Shown piece after piece: positions 39,901-47,627 of a stretch of DNA of 53,409 nt. Numbering within the stretch: the first letter of the stretch is position 1; each line of letters starts with the position of its first letter. The translations under genes and the position numbers were made by a program. The DNA lies in IMG/VR virus record IMGVR_UViG_3300032288_001702, positions 1 through 53,409 of that record. One strand, 5' to 3'. Below the pieces are notes generated by a model. It saw only the letters and a list, made by a program, of their open reading frames with translations, was not told the DNA's origin and searched no databases. The stretch is from a virus.

Positions 39901-41628
39901 ATGTCTGATAGAGATTTTGTTAAGCTTTCACAAAAAGCTGTAAATGATCTTTTTGATTGGGCTGTACAAACAAAAACAAACGTTAATACAAAAGTGGCTA
40001 CAATATTATTAGGATCAGAAACAGAGAAATCTGCTGCTGAACAAATTATTGATTATAGAGACTCTATATTAGGCAATCCTGTAAAAGGAATAGCTCCTAA
40101 ACCAGAACATAAATTATTCAATAACATCATTCTTAATTCGTTATCTATAGATCAAAATGATAAACAAGGAGGTAAAAAAGGTGCTCCTGTTAATCTTATA
40201 TTAGACAATAGAGAAAACAAAGTGGCTGACCAAAACTTAACAATATATGGATTCAATGAGTTAAGAGAAACATTGAAAGAAGAGAATAATTTAAAACTTT
40301 ACGGTAAATTAACTAGACTTGCATTGTTGCAATCTGGTCTTACTAATTCTCCTATATCATTCACTAACTTACTTCCTTATAATGATTTTAAAGGATTGTA
40401 TCAAGATACCTTGTCTATATTAGAAAAACTTCCTAACTTAGCAAAATTTCAAGAATTAAATGTTTTTGAGAGAAACAATTGGAATAATAGTGATGTAGTT
40501 ACATATAAAAGAGCTACGTTATATTTTGGAGAAGATAAAGATGGTACAAAGTATGTATCTAATTTAGATATAGATACATTAATCAAACCATTAAAAACTG
40601 CTGTAAAAAATAATGTTATTCCTAAATTAGTTGGACTTAGTCCAATGTCAGAAGCTGGTAGATCAGATTTCATTGTTTATTCTTATGAAGATGTTATTTC
40701 TTCAGAACAAAGAATTTTAAGAAGAAAAACTGGTAATACAGAACATCAACATAAAATGCTAATGCAGAAAGTGTATACAATAGATGAGAATAATAAAAGA
40801 GTTCCTCTTCTTCACATCACTGAAAAGAATGGTGTTGTTTATACTAAACATGTATATAAAGCAATCAATGCATGGGGTGATTCATTTAGAGCACAGGAGT
40901 TCTACACAACAAATCAACAATCAGTCCTTGACAATGGATTTGATAAAGTGAATGAAGTGAAAGATGATGTTATTGTAGACATATATAAAGGTGGTGGTGT
41001 TACATCTACAGGTGATACTGCTGTTACAGAACCTGTAAGTGATGTTATAGATAGCTCTAAAAAGATTAATATCTATGCTGGTACAGGAGAGAATGCTGAG
41101 TTAAGTAATTTTGCTAATAGGCCATTTACTTTAAAACAGGGTGATATATCTTTTGATATGGGTGCTAATTTTAAAAGAAATTTTTATTCTGTAGAACAAG
41201 CATTTCAGTATATTAAATCTATAGTGGCAGGAGATCCATTTGAAGGTTCAAGTAAAGTTACAGAAAAAATAGCTAACGAAACTAACGGTGCAAAACTTAA
41301 AGCATTAGGAAGTGGAAGTTCCTTAAATACATTTCCAGAAGGATTAAAAGAATGGGATAGAATGTCTGAAACATTTATGTATGAACTTCTATTAGCTTCT
41401 TTCAAACAAAATCCAAATGCTCTTGCTAGTTTATTAGCTACAGGTAATGCAGAATTAACACATACACAAGATAAAGGTAAATGGGGTAAAGAGTTTCCAA
41501 AATTACTTATGGAAGTAAGAAATGAACTTAGACCTACACAACCTGTAAGTGAAAAACCTGAAGGAATATCACAAGAAGAATGGGATGCACTATCTCAAGA
41601 AGAAAAAAATAAAATAAACGAATGTTAA
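27925..41628 (+). CDS. Giant virion RNA polymerase polyprotein with degenerate zincin and C-terminal NADAR domain
   Basis: A 4567-residue protein. Residues 100-480 hold hydrophobic Gly/Ala segments (GFAAGAYLSGGVYSAGLKGL) suited to membrane entry. Residues 500-1240 are long helices; about 1240-1750 is a mixed domain; Pro-rich linkers lie at about 1755-1790 and 1915-1960. H2037-E-V-F-E2041 in AYHEVFEAVW looks like a zincin motif whose second His is Glu. About 2050-4270 is the crAss-like RNA polymerase: the catalytic DPBB is D3462-F-D3464-I-D3466, preceded by VAFRIPTQKQNSIDVF, which parallels the beta-prime pattern before NADFDGD. Residues 4380-4536 form a NADAR domain (NFYSVEQAFQ, SFKQNPNALASLLATGNAEL, DKGKWG), which in other proteins removes ADP-ribose from guanine or other targets. 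The tail ends QEEKNKINEC. The polymerase is thought to be ejected and to transcribe early genes. Confidence 0.85.
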   Translation: MAENNTQPIDTAQDGASILPTQLNVETPLLDRLDLEDQFGGYRAPGIPEPLTEYRSPDNAYGAPNTLVGVGGGQGSSLKSLENFLLTPTPTKQGGSIMRTLAEVSSNRYENFVPGDYNNEDAYAQGQGWGEKMVNGVAKGLLLTGTTFLQGTVGLVNGLVRWGADGRFASFYDNEFNRALDKIVKDAEDNAPNFYTDVEKNANWYSPDYWMTGNFLWDGVVKNMGFAAGAYLSGGVYSAGLKGLAALPGASRLLSMGRAAEAVALSEEALLTTQKGTQAYGRLKALSDSYLTKYNVLEKGHRAVVAGLSTTGEAGFEAYQNLNDFRNQKIQEFRNNNGGINPTGKDLEKINAMADSVGNASFLSNVALLSATNYIQFPKILGSSYAAEKGIINNVTKEIRDITTDAAGKYVEKTSKSKVLNALNSVRPYLFSASEGFEEGAQYAVQMGTRSYYDKKYDNQATDWLDAVSTGITETFGTNEGAKNILIGGLSGSLMMARGNYMEGREKSKNTAKAIEQFGKFKLSDFTKETIDSVNRGTVLQQEREKLLKEGNVTESKDKETDYIINYLTPRIKFGRFDLVMSDIADYKILASTDQGFNQLVTDGKALATDTREAYMARLNSLEQTANNMKSLYQSLNLRYGGQVDENGEQVYSSAVIDKMMYAATKVSDYDQRIPSLSNKLVASVNNINEILDNVSEGNLEAFDLAMTNLESSKLINKEELIEALDDAAYMTIKREVLLKEFDSIKKFPEKFQAVDPNVNDKEGNVLDENGNIVPKETITVRVKDGKTGQVVDKKIEIGTEYLLGKVVKYDKDGNEVIQDPVLTILADNGDGTYKIKDNKGIRDVSAQVLEDYQLSKLSDITSDKKKNYVYVNRNNTFSNKLIKDANGNPVIGRLEYTANKDRLIFVYKNEKGKVIRREVYNNMFKAKEGFKEAIITKVGEYTAEEQQAAEEFVNAPTTISQRLQTRNNIILDLYDKSVKRLEEVNNKLNTSKDRLDKAVAALEDQLAKESLTKAGKPRKNQTPAMKKIINELSSLQELITKENEQLLSEKEELESNIPFFKDFLDNLDSLPESGREMINLLKSDINTLEDLIDITNKAIKDNDSLLKQIEDALMKALSIFNDYIKRLKQENPGVPLFIDDLQANLEKVLGEEGAQYYIDNKQGITSQVVELESDINDFSAELKIPALNKKAEELVKDIADLKEGLDKLVNEQIAKREILDAFEQFAEDVKRQEEEAKQMQRNVTLGQELLGTLTGSVQNFFGTRPYEQEAKKDKLAVVGSTKPFTEDTAERPLPGYAARVNHFGARVSDMDNVDDLRGVIVTANTEDQILSGLTEAFISEDIPGNTPADIKRKEDIRKEVIFLVVTENGQLVDKDGKVIPGKSAEETQEEYNKRLYNNAIFQVFPSASLTSKGQDGKVGSMFRDTVPQYERDSLKEQYKAWRETQLANTTLDKKGQKFKTSFGNLEFVKYKNADGTISNDTSARTSAQDAGLLAKGILNRDAVITVATTNDDKSEGSVSFKSPKGRVFLRIPGQGLVRLYNKKFNKDESETIFDAMLNLAKNASANGSLYGGEKEEVNKNILNWLKSVVYWGIAKYPDGTRKPAGYNNIWFEDVLENGKPVKKLFMSGLQKESQAYFDFTPQGLINSKQDILGLLGQMYANTDAKKVNIDTYNAPYDEILRFDNLGNPVTRTWPNYQTYLLSGNIVDKDGNVIGKRTGKEIPLTTQVRPLTSAEDTNRKGVYFTLNSSVEYTVPAAPVAAPVVVTPTATPAPVVTPQQQPTTPGQYDLNGTTENSITIGGKPDGKGGVTPIYNINFTFDISKISEYLKGLTDFTSLYENGALTKEFLNILKDNKVVTYIDTTDNTNGISAFVKTVGENTAEAVSLNKIFEAVAPQIVSEMIPVQPAIADEAPVVESPVVQPEDPVSDIENSEEVIIPEEVVTTPELPEGFINLDDIDDVEVDRSEMRVAQAIDKLDQFKTEDWTKLEEAFAKMLPNIPFYRVKNMIKGTNGRQAWGMLHDAAIYVYENAEEGTAYHEVFEAVWKMFAGPAQKQNIINEFKSRKGTFVDRESGKTIEYKNATAYQIKEQLAEEFREAVLNDKLGLPRESKTLIGRLFSQLIDAIKAFFTGENAQRNTKELFNRIGNGYYAQFNPYETQLSYAKKGIIDIENAQANADSEMRSTTIPEIEMHDIIQHMTFLTLTRLSLNNESVFTINDQKESELYPALKLGILKLLAGQKKLNNILVTEGKTTLEKVTRMNNNIDTLSYNIQMEWAEITKNHKAHLKTFDVQFDESDDSILNSEENTGRGEPDGSNKIDSYRKANAALKLVLSTLPVTQVVNGRIDWFPSSIGGVTLIPADQIHIDLKSNLHSSMDIEDMLLGLKTMAENNPNYNALFRRLTGNSADVGLDINTIQEHDFQLAAALWKSISMQNPDVITVFLQEDGDVVVSNSTLSSAAKQAKKEMINDIISTLKADQSKYFRYVPATGKYYAKDNLKALQFDGTNLKQYVDFLNSIGIQFNERDLVDLKADQISAFKKSVGYIREELSKVGDTKIVRDANNNDVEEDGGITTINTKTLNIDGDLLRLAIVKAVIENTEFQSTYFNINGERTQSFIGTNLISALHNTLSRLKNIEELQNDPRYKRFAYLAANNDAFVQGSQVLKKMFDIVGPDSTGKRRNGTEELLKPVIVDGIVDEETGKKKEASKVTYRQRLIQEVNLNLSGIFMNLVPGDASLEHAVRMYNKENPFVSENELSNKNYLDIFKDYFISEVELAKENRNTAKDNGKDLRFFKAILGDDVHKKIASRIKKDTDAEQLYEDNKQAINSAVEAFIKEETANTEELLRAYDIVTTEDSVVKVDKVDLFKKGEAVTQAGLNTKLKALSINYIIANIEMHKLIYSDPYQYNDELKRIKNFTSPGQPLVPSSQTIDARLNEIYNKGFKPGDIGYTDMTQDYFKSVTVADVLSTNENIGYDVPYEETDGAGLITLKAYRVFALRAGTWTANNEKQYRFDVAFEELVKSGADETAIKKFLKGNPGIKDTYTPVKPIVRGNKENGRTYNDIVLHKFALAPLSFRILYELNPESNAIKLYNKMQKENIDYAVFASGSKVGTEKISPLYKANGEFDNTPFEDAAELKGNLKDNVKRAVSKIPFTIVAVQSEVPSKDAPIVTQGSQITKLATMDYLESGVPVDFMPGKEFEERFIAWLGLEDKSSYNEGVNIYNEIINNQKLLEARIEDAVESLYKKLGIEETINEEGDREWRIEDRDKLVNTLTEEIGKREINYNITDAFEGFVKGDVILEATPVYQQVRNILYSIADKTIVRPKISGGMKVQVSSALLESVRPEGKPVLDSKGNPTFNKDGSPKLVYSSEELAFYKNEDGKRVCEIMLGRWFKSNKTDAELMDYFNNDPEGKKEFEALMGVAFRIPTQKQNSIDVFKIKQFLPKDFGDSVIIPSAIVKKAGSDFDIDKLSIYLKNLYTDGQGKLRVVPFFGYGEQAKDKFKELYDKKLFGKIDTTTSKIFNQDALRELFRDVSFGKASTTAMEKWVPIFKEMFEEAMIDDSLATNIVEEIFQDRFESLGKKLDVLTNEDLQKTLSKIFVQDMYKKSLENAYIQSLENLISNSLNYENLVKPNDASPLKKLSEDIQEEMGYDKADFGNVGNMLSRAFMSNLRQSFVGGKQALGIAAQGQTGHAQRQRSVTYVDVDRLQGDLIDDVDKTILGNDPDSNLFATDTDINFQEYNSATINGVKRPMLSWIKNKAGEYISDINGMFIDGYVDISKGDWIIKLGATTNTASTWLFLIDLGVPIETVGYFMNQPIIRDYLRAIENKGYSWLYIDDMIADKLNDYSPSKEFLKSGTSVKGIPSETDLFKMLKYNNAVPKANMTDLQKLQQQYMLKEFLKYSKMASHMFNVSQASNYDTATINDPYLVFKKMVQLEKARKTIISSVDDIISGSFVKELKDKIFDYRDAFSEVLMSDRGNVRQVMQNVLEPYTDMSDRDFVKLSQKAVNDLFDWAVQTKTNVNTKVATILLGSETEKSAAEQIIDYRDSILGNPVKGIAPKPEHKLFNNIILNSLSIDQNDKQGGKKGAPVNLILDNRENKVADQNLTIYGFNELRETLKEENNLKLYGKLTRLALLQSGLTNSPISFTNLLPYNDFKGLYQDTLSILEKLPNLAKFQELNVFERNNWNNSDVVTYKRATLYFGEDKDGTKYVSNLDIDTLIKPLKTAVKNNVIPKLVGLSPMSEAGRSDFIVYSYEDVISSEQRILRRKTGNTEHQHKMLMQKVYTIDENNKRVPLLHITEKNGVVYTKHVYKAINAWGDSFRAQEFYTTNQQSVLDNGFDKVNEVKDDVIVDIYKGGGVTSTGDTAVTEPVSDVIDSSKKINIYAGTGENAELSNFANRPFTLKQGDISFDMGANFKRNFYSVEQAFQYIKSIVAGDPFEGSSKVTEKIANETNGAKLKALGSGSSLNTFPEGLKEWDRMSETFMYELLLASFKQNPNALASLLATGNAELTHTQDKGKWGKEFPKLLMEVRNELRPTQPVSEKPEGISQEEWDALSQEEKNKINEC

Positions 41629-41629
41629 T

Positions 41630-44600
41630 ATGGCACATTGTGTAAATAGAAGCTCATCAGAGTTCAAAGCATTAGCTGAACAATCCAATATGAATCCAAT
41701 AATTCTTGCTGCAAAGGTTTCTTTGTGGCAAGAAAAGAATGGATTGGATAAGTTCCCTACAGCTGATACATTATTTCAGTTAAGAGATGAGCGTAACGTA
41801 GAATCAGCAATAAAAGAACTTGATAGTTACTTATTGGATTTTATGAAACCTTTTGGTGTTAGGTCTAAAGAGTTTGAGGAATTAAAATCTAAATTAGATG
41901 TTGATGCATTAGGGGCCACTGATGTTTTAAATAAACTTATTTGGTATACAAAAGATAGAAATGTTGAAACTGTTCCAGAAGAAGTTGGACACATGGCTAC
42001 TATGTTAATGGGAGAGAATCATCCTGATATCAAAGACTTATTGTTTGAAATAGAGAACTGGTCAGAGTATAAAGAAGTGTATGATAAATACATGCCTATT
42101 TATAATAATGAGAAACAAGTAAAGATAGAAGCTATAGGTAAACTTATTGCTAAATCTCTTGTTAAAAATTATAAAGAAAGTGGGTTTGATAAAACTTTAT
42201 TGCAGAAAGCACTTGATGCAGTAACTAATTTCATAAACAATATATTGAACAGTAGCAATATAGGTGATGCGTTACAATACAATTCAAAAATAGCAGATCA
42301 TATTGCTCTTAACATATTAGCTGGTAATAAAGATTATATAGCTAACTTAAAACCTGCTACAGAAAAGCTAAACTATAAAAAAGCTTTAGAAGGAAATCCT
42401 TTTGCTCAAAGAATAATTAATTTCTTTACATCAAAGAATATGAAACTCACTGGATCTATTGCAATAGCAGGACAAGGTGAAGATGTATATAGAAGTTCAA
42501 CAGAACCTATACATGATATAGATTTTAATGTAAATTCATTTGATGATTTTGCTAGTATTCAAGAAGATTTAATGAACATGAATGCTGAGCCATATCATTA
42601 TGGTTGGGATAATAAACAAAAAGATTATAAAACATTTGCTTTCTTGATTCCTAAAAAAGGATTTAAGATAGAAGTATTAGAAAGAGATTTTCAAAGAGGT
42701 AATGGGTGGATTACAAAATACAATGTCTTAAATGAAAAAGGAGAAATAGTAAAACCTACTTCACAAAATCATTTAGCTGTAGACTTCTTTGTTTATAAGA
42801 ATGGTCAACAAGCTAATACTAATTCTATTTTTAAAAGTTTTGCTGATATATATTTTGGTAAACTTACGTTAAGTCCAGAAGGAAATAATGAACGTATGTT
42901 TAAAAGAGAAAAAGATCAAGCAGATTATATTTTATCTAAACCTAAAAATGTAGCACAAACTGATAAAGCATTTAGATATTTACAATCAGAAGACATGCCT
43001 GCATCTAGAGCTTCAGAAGAAACTTTAGCTATGATGAGACAAGCTGCAGAACAAATGGGTATTGATATTCAAGACTTACTTGATTATGCTAAAGCTAATC
43101 CTGAAATAGATGTAAAAAATGTAAATGGTCTTGCTGATATTATAAAAGGAGCAGTGGCTGTTGCACAAGGTAAAGAAGATGTAGCATTGGTTGAAGAGAT
43201 AGTTCACATCACAACAGCTATATTGGAACAAACTGATCCAAAGCTTATAACAGAACTTATCAGTAAGATAGATAGATTCAAAATCTATAAGCAAGTTTTG
43301 GATGTTTATAGTAAGAAGAAAGAGTATCAGCTTGCTAATGGTAAACCTAACATTAGAAAGATTAAAAAAGAAGCTGTGGATAAACTTATATCTGAGGTGG
43401 TAGTTTATCAATCTGAGGGCTCTACAGAGTATCCAGAACTAATGGAAGAGGAAACTCGAAACATGATTCAGAAGTTATGGGATATGATTTTAGATAAACT
43501 TAGAGGAGTGTATAGAAAATCTAACATTGATATATTCCAAACAGCAGGAGCAATAGTTAAATCTGGTAAAGCTGGTACAGTTGCTGATATAAAAACTGAG
43601 GGTATATATCTTCAAGCAGATCAGAGTGTAACAAATAAAATTACTGACTTTTGGAATAAGGCTAAAGAGTATTCTAAAGATATGATATTGCATCCTGAAA
43701 TAAAAGATGCTCAAGGTAATATAACTCAAAAAAGACATTATACATTTAAAGGAGAAAAAGTAGCTACCACTATTACAGAAAAAATTAAGAAGAATAAAAA
43801 ATTTCCAGAAAGATCAGAAGCAGATAAAGCTGTAGATGATCAAAAGAAAGATTGGGGAGATGCAGGTCACTTATTTCAACAACGAGATCTTGAAACTAAC
43901 TTTATAGATAAAGCTACAGGATTTGCTTATGCCACTCCTTTAAACAATAGAGTGGAATCTAAACTTCCTTTGGAAATACAAAAACAACTACACAACTTCA
44001 ATAAAGAGTTGATAGCAAGTTATCCTCCTGGAACAAGATTTCTTATAGAAGAAATGGTGGTCAACCTTAAAGAAAAAGGTATGATTGGATCCACTGTGGA
44101 CTTTAAAGCTATTTATCCTGTACAGAAGAAAGATGGAAGTTGGGATATGAAGATTGATAACCTTGACTGGAAATTCACCACTGTAGATAAAACTAAGTAT
44201 GATGACATATCAAGAGACAAGATAAAAGACTGGGTTCCTCAAATGGGACAGTTTGTTGCTATTGATTATACATATGGAGCTAACCAAAATCAAATAGGTA
44301 AAGCTCGTATGATTCCTTTTATAATGAATTATAATTATAGAATAGCAGGAGATAAAAAATCTGGATTAGTTCCAGAGTCCATAGAAATAGGTAAATTAGA
44401 TTCTCTTAAGGAAACTAATCTTTATTTACTTCCTGTTCCAATCTTATCTGAAACTACAGGTAATGAGCAAGTAGATAAATTAATCAATTCATTACAAGCT
44501 CAATGGGATAAGTTATATAGTAAACCTGTAACATTTGAAGGAAAAGATAAAAGAATTGCTGATCTATCTGAATTAAGTAAAGCTATTCGTTTCTTGCATT

Positions 44601-47600
44601 TAAAACTTGATTTTGAACCATTAGTTAATGTTGGTAAAACATTTTTAAACAATGCTGCTGATGTATTAAAAGACTTTAAAAATATAAAGTTTGCAGAGCT
44701 GAATGATGTAGAATTGAATAAAAAATTGGAAGACTTGATTGCTTATGAAGAAGGTGCAAAAAAATATGCAGATTTAGATGAAACATTTCTTTCATACTAT
44801 CCTAGAAAAGAATTAAATTCAGAAGGACAAAAGATAGTTAATGATCTTACTAATATAGGAAGAGCTACAGAGAACATGCTTAAAGAGATAAAAGATCTTC
44901 AGAAACAATTTGTTGTAGAAATAGCTTTAAGAGAAAATTTTACAACAGAAGATACACAATTGTCTGTATTAGATGCAGAAGCTACTATTTCTGGAATAGA
45001 GAAATCTTTTGCAGAAGGAAGTAAACTATCTTCTAAATTGATAAACTTAGCTACTAATTTTATAATGGTAGCTAAAAAAGTTGTTGATGGTAAAGTTAGA
45101 AAACAAATTAAACAATTTGGAGAGTTACTTATTCCTTTAGAGAAAGAAGCAAAAGCTAGAGGGATGAAAGCTTTTGATATGATAGCTACAAAATCTGATC
45201 AAGGTCTTTCTCTTATTAAAAAGATTAATCCAGAGTTTTGGAAAAAAGTTAATACAGCTAAAGAGGATAAGAACAAACAATTCTTCTTAGACAACATAAA
45301 ACTAGATGAGTACAATGCTCTTGCTAAAACAGCTATGGAGCAAAGAATAATCGATGCTAGTAAAAGACAGTATGCTTCAGATCCAGAAACTAATGAACGA
45401 TATAAAGAATATGCCATCCAAGCTGTAAAGAATGCATTAGATATAACTAGTGAGTCTTTCAATGGATATAATGACAGAACCTTTGGATATTTGTTCAGTA
45501 AGTCTTTCAAAGAAGAGAAAAACTATTCGAAAGAATACTTAGAGATGTCTAAGAGTAAAGCAGCATTAGATGTTTGGAACTTTTTTACAAAACTAAATCA
45601 AAGAGCAGAAGCAATGGGTTATATTGGTGAATACCAAGACTCTTTCTTTCCATTAATGGAAGCTACAATATTAGAAAAGTTTTACCAAACTAGTAATATA
45701 GGAGCACAAACAAAAGATTTCTTTCAAGATTTTTATAAGATAAAGGTTAATGAAGAACAGCAGTTTTCTAAACTTGATCCTGAAACAGGTAAAGTAAAAA
45801 AGATTATTCCTAAATTTTTTACAAGAACAGATAAGGCAGTTGAACAACTTTCTACAGATCTTAACAAAGTGGGAAGTCTTTGGATTAAATCATTAGAAGA
45901 ATATGAGAGTAAAAAGAATTTAGAAAGTGTATTAACTACATTACATTCTGTAGAAAAAGCTAAAGGTAGTCTTATAATAGAAAATGGTAAAGTGGTATTT
46001 GAAAATAGAATACCAAAAGTTAATCTTGCTGAAAATAAAAATGCTGACTTATTACAAGTAATTATAGATGATGAACTTTATGGATTAAGAGAAAATCAAA
46101 GTTCATTAGGAAACATTGCTATTTCTGCAGTATCTTCTAAGCTAGGTAAAACAGAAGAAGGAGTTGAAAAATTTGAAGTAGGTACAAAAAAAGTTATAGC
46201 TACAGCAGACACATGGATACAATCATTAGCTGTAGGTCTAAAACCAGCAATTGGTATAGCTAACTGGTTTGGTAACCAATTTTTAGCTTTTATACAAGCA
46301 GGAGGTTATTATAATTTTTGGGGTGATTTTGAAAAAAATAATCTAAAAGTTTCTACAGGACAAATGTCTACTATAGAAAGAGGACTTTTAGATCTTATAC
46401 ATCCTTTAAATGAAGATATAACAGAAGAACAAAGAAGAAGTGTTGCTTGGAAACAAGGTTTTATTGAATATCTTTCTACATGGTCTTTTACAGATGTTAT
46501 GCAAATTACTAACTCTTTTCCTGAAAGAAAATTACAGTATGCTAATGCATTAAGTTTTATTGATAATTCAATTGTAATTGATGGAGAAATTAGAAACATA
46601 AGAAAGTATTTAAAAGAACAAGATAGACAAACTAAGTATAATTTATCTGTTAGTGAAAGAAAAGCACTAGAAAGCACATTTGAAAACAGAGTGACTGAAT
46701 TAAAAAAATCTCCAAATGCTTTAAAGAATATAGCAAAGATAGAAAATGGAGAAATGGTTATTCCTGGTGTTAGTGATTTAAATGTTGCTAAGTTTAGTTT
46801 ACAAGTAACAGAATATGGTAGAACATTGAATGGACAAATGAGTCTTACTAACAAAGCTGATTATAGAAGAGACACCATGTTTAGTTCATTCATGATGTTC
46901 AAGAACTGGATACCTAAATTAGTTACTGCTAGAGGTATGGATATTAAGAAAAATGTTGAACTTGATACATGGGAATATGGTAGAACAAGAGCATTTTTTA
47001 AAACAGTTGCATTCTTAGGTAAGTCAAATATAACATCTATGATTGATATTATCAATGGTACTGAGAAAGGACTTAAGATATTAGATCAGCTATTGGAAGC
47101 TAAGAAGATAGAACATTACAAAAAAACTGGACAAGAGTTAGAGATAACACAAGAAGAGTTTTATGATCTTATGAGAGAACAACTTTGGAATCAGTCTAAA
47201 GAACTTGGTTTATTACTTGGAACATTAGCTTTGGTATTTGCAGCAGCTGCAGCTGAACCACCAGAGGATGCAACAGATGAAGAAAAGAACAGATATAAAT
47301 GGTGGGCTAAAACTATCAATAAAATATCTGATGAAGTGTCATTCTACTACAACCCTATATCTTTTGAATCAATAACCAAAGGAAGTTTATTACCATCTGT
47401 AGGACTCTTATCTAAAGGATTAAAAATTGTACAGCAATTATCTTTAGAAGGATATGGAGTAGTTACAGATGATGAAGAAATGATAGAAAAAGCACACCCT
47501 TTAAAATATACATTTAATATTATTCCAGGACTATCACAAATTCAAACTGAAGTTCTACCTTACCTATATCCTGAATTAGCTAAAGATATGGGAATAAGAG

Positions 47601-47626
47601 TTACTGCTGAATCTAGAAGTAAGTAA
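41630..47626 (+). CDS. Giant ejection protein: duplicated EExxH segments around a nucleotidyltransferase-like domain
   Basis: A 1998-residue protein starting 1 nt after the polymerase stop. Residues 100-200 contain E117-E-V-G-H121 plus downstream helices. Residues 505-620 contain E522-E-I-V-H526 with a similar layout, suggesting an internal duplication. Between them, residues 245-440 hold a nucleotidyltransferase-like core: G275-S-I-A-I-A-G-Q-G, then H295-D296-I-D298-F and a later acidic strand (HLAVDFFVY). Residues 700-1500 are mainly helical with conserved aromatic blocks. Near the C-terminus, LGLLLGTLALVFAAAAA (about 1860-1880) is a membrane-like helix. No signal peptide is present. Position and size suggest an internal virion protein ejected with the polymerase. 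Metal binding by EExxH and transferase activity are inferences from motif shape. Confidence 0.65.
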   Translation: MAHCVNRSSSEFKALAEQSNMNPIILAAKVSLWQEKNGLDKFPTADTLFQLRDERNVESAIKELDSYLLDFMKPFGVRSKEFEELKSKLDVDALGATDVLNKLIWYTKDRNVETVPEEVGHMATMLMGENHPDIKDLLFEIENWSEYKEVYDKYMPIYNNEKQVKIEAIGKLIAKSLVKNYKESGFDKTLLQKALDAVTNFINNILNSSNIGDALQYNSKIADHIALNILAGNKDYIANLKPATEKLNYKKALEGNPFAQRIINFFTSKNMKLTGSIAIAGQGEDVYRSSTEPIHDIDFNVNSFDDFASIQEDLMNMNAEPYHYGWDNKQKDYKTFAFLIPKKGFKIEVLERDFQRGNGWITKYNVLNEKGEIVKPTSQNHLAVDFFVYKNGQQANTNSIFKSFADIYFGKLTLSPEGNNERMFKREKDQADYILSKPKNVAQTDKAFRYLQSEDMPASRASEETLAMMRQAAEQMGIDIQDLLDYAKANPEIDVKNVNGLADIIKGAVAVAQGKEDVALVEEIVHITTAILEQTDPKLITELISKIDRFKIYKQVLDVYSKKKEYQLANGKPNIRKIKKEAVDKLISEVVVYQSEGSTEYPELMEEETRNMIQKLWDMILDKLRGVYRKSNIDIFQTAGAIVKSGKAGTVADIKTEGIYLQADQSVTNKITDFWNKAKEYSKDMILHPEIKDAQGNITQKRHYTFKGEKVATTITEKIKKNKKFPERSEADKAVDDQKKDWGDAGHLFQQRDLETNFIDKATGFAYATPLNNRVESKLPLEIQKQLHNFNKELIASYPPGTRFLIEEMVVNLKEKGMIGSTVDFKAIYPVQKKDGSWDMKIDNLDWKFTTVDKTKYDDISRDKIKDWVPQMGQFVAIDYTYGANQNQIGKARMIPFIMNYNYRIAGDKKSGLVPESIEIGKLDSLKETNLYLLPVPILSETTGNEQVDKLINSLQAQWDKLYSKPVTFEGKDKRIADLSELSKAIRFLHLKLDFEPLVNVGKTFLNNAADVLKDFKNIKFAELNDVELNKKLEDLIAYEEGAKKYADLDETFLSYYPRKELNSEGQKIVNDLTNIGRATENMLKEIKDLQKQFVVEIALRENFTTEDTQLSVLDAEATISGIEKSFAEGSKLSSKLINLATNFIMVAKKVVDGKVRKQIKQFGELLIPLEKEAKARGMKAFDMIATKSDQGLSLIKKINPEFWKKVNTAKEDKNKQFFLDNIKLDEYNALAKTAMEQRIIDASKRQYASDPETNERYKEYAIQAVKNALDITSESFNGYNDRTFGYLFSKSFKEEKNYSKEYLEMSKSKAALDVWNFFTKLNQRAEAMGYIGEYQDSFFPLMEATILEKFYQTSNIGAQTKDFFQDFYKIKVNEEQQFSKLDPETGKVKKIIPKFFTRTDKAVEQLSTDLNKVGSLWIKSLEEYESKKNLESVLTTLHSVEKAKGSLIIENGKVVFENRIPKVNLAENKNADLLQVIIDDELYGLRENQSSLGNIAISAVSSKLGKTEEGVEKFEVGTKKVIATADTWIQSLAVGLKPAIGIANWFGNQFLAFIQAGGYYNFWGDFEKNNLKVSTGQMSTIERGLLDLIHPLNEDITEEQRRSVAWKQGFIEYLSTWSFTDVMQITNSFPERKLQYANALSFIDNSIVIDGEIRNIRKYLKEQDRQTKYNLSVSERKALESTFENRVTELKKSPNALKNIAKIENGEMVIPGVSDLNVAKFSLQVTEYGRTLNGQMSLTNKADYRRDTMFSSFMMFKNWIPKLVTARGMDIKKNVELDTWEYGRTRAFFKTVAFLGKSNITSMIDIINGTEKGLKILDQLLEAKKIEHYKKTGQELEITQEEFYDLMREQLWNQSKELGLLLGTLALVFAAAAAEPPEDATDEEKNRYKWWAKTINKISDEVSFYYNPISFESITKGSLLPSVGLLSKGLKIVQQLSLEGYGVVTDDEEMIEKAHPLKYTFNIIPGLSQIQTEVLPYLYPELAKDMGIRVTAESRSK

Positions 47627-47627
47627 C

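Noticed and set aside
46309-46854. Minus-strand open frame of 181 codons inside the giant gene
   Set aside because: It lies entirely within a continuous, well-supported coding sequence on the other strand and shows no recognisable domain.
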